A DNA stretch of 6,165 bases from DATBDM01 sp036269915 (GTDB taxonomy: Bacteria > Actinomycetota > Thermoleophilia > Solirubrobacterales > Solirubrobacteraceae): the NCBI GenBank assembly GCA_036269915.1, contig DATBDM010000261.1, positions 1 to 6,165 of the forward strand. The letters are read 5' to 3'. The notes below the pieces were generated by a model. It saw only the letters and a program-made list of their open reading frames with translations. It made no database searches and had not been told where the DNA came from. The position numbers and the translations under genes were made by a program. Positions 6,088-6,165 of this stretch are shown here, piece by piece. Every line of letters begins with the position of its first letter. Positions within the stretch are counted from its first letter, which is position 1.

Positions 6088-6165
6088 GAGAGGGACCTCC
6101 CGGGATCGGGGTTGGCGTCGAGGTGGGCCTCGAGCGCGTCGAGGCGGCCCTCCCACAGGCACCGG
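6084..6165 (-). CDS. C-terminal end of a probable ArsR-family regulator (partial)
   Basis: A minus-strand frame enters from the window edge and ends at TGA 6084-6086 after 26 complete codons, reading RCLWEGRLDALEAHL and then DANPDPGRSLS. The W-E-x-R-L-D-A-L-E-x-x-L pattern is the typical C-terminal helix of ArsR-type winged-helix repressors that are paired with AHSA1/SRPBCC genes. The stop overlaps the AHSA1 start as ATGA, so the two are translationally coupled. The DNA-binding part lies outside the window. The family call is an inference from this short tail and from context; another SRPBCC protein is the main alternative. Confidence 0.6.
   Translation of the reverse strand, partial: RCLWEGRLDALEAHLDANPDPGRSLS
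6096..6101 (-). promoter_or_regulatory. Ribosome binding site of the AHSA1 gene
   Basis: GGGAGG on the minus strand, 8 bases before the ATG at 6087. It is the clearest Shine-Dalgarno match in the window. It decides this start over an upstream in-frame ATG at 6162 that would add 25 Arg/Pro-rich residues read across the end of the ArsR-like gene. Confidence 0.75.

Overview
The window is about 6.2 kb of very GC-rich DNA. Codon third positions are nearly all G or C in the real genes, Shine-Dalgarno sites are sparse, and genes are tightly packed and mostly on the minus strand. The gene families (DUF1707-FHA, DUF2127, type II NADH dehydrogenase, OafA-like acyltransferase with an SGNH tail, ArsR plus AHSA1) fit a high-GC actinobacterium. 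The style resembles Thermoleophilia/Solirubrobacterales, but that placement is inference from composition and family mix, not from a marker gene. No tRNA, rRNA, CRISPR array, insertion sequence, integrase or phage gene was seen.

Layout, left to right. At the left edge a probable plus-strand gene tail (1-69) runs convergently into a minus-strand cluster. In transcription order (right to left) that cluster is: a possible 28-residue ORF (3158-3072), a two-helix LapA-like membrane protein (3014-2754), a type II NADH dehydrogenase (2732-1428), a DUF2127 membrane protein with a Cys/His N-terminal domain (1421-576), and a DUF1707-FHA protein (514-35). Gaps are about 21, 6 and 61 bases, so the last four are probably one transcript. 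The theme is the cytoplasmic membrane: respiratory NADH oxidation, two small or medium membrane proteins, and a phosphothreonine reader.

The 222 bases from 3015 to 3236 separate this cluster from a divergent plus-strand SnoaL/NTF2-like gene (3237-3569). They hold an array of TGAG/CTCA dyads (3036-3074) and the 28-codon frame. The SnoaL-like gene meets the next minus-strand gene tail to tail, and a perfect 10-bp inverted repeat that includes its stop codon sits at the junction as a likely bidirectional terminator.

The right part, again on the minus strand, is an ArsR-type regulator (only its last 26 codons are present), an AHSA1/SRPBCC protein overlapping it by ATGA and preceded by the best ribosome binding site in the window, then 68 bases further a 574-residue membrane O-acyltransferase with a C-terminal SGNH domain.

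Most of the window is ordinary. The points most worth checking are the Asp-to-Ala change in the GDS motif of the SGNH domain, the dyad array and small frame at 3036-3158, the stop-spanning hairpin at 3542-3575, and the unassigned 80-residue tail of the AHSA1 protein.
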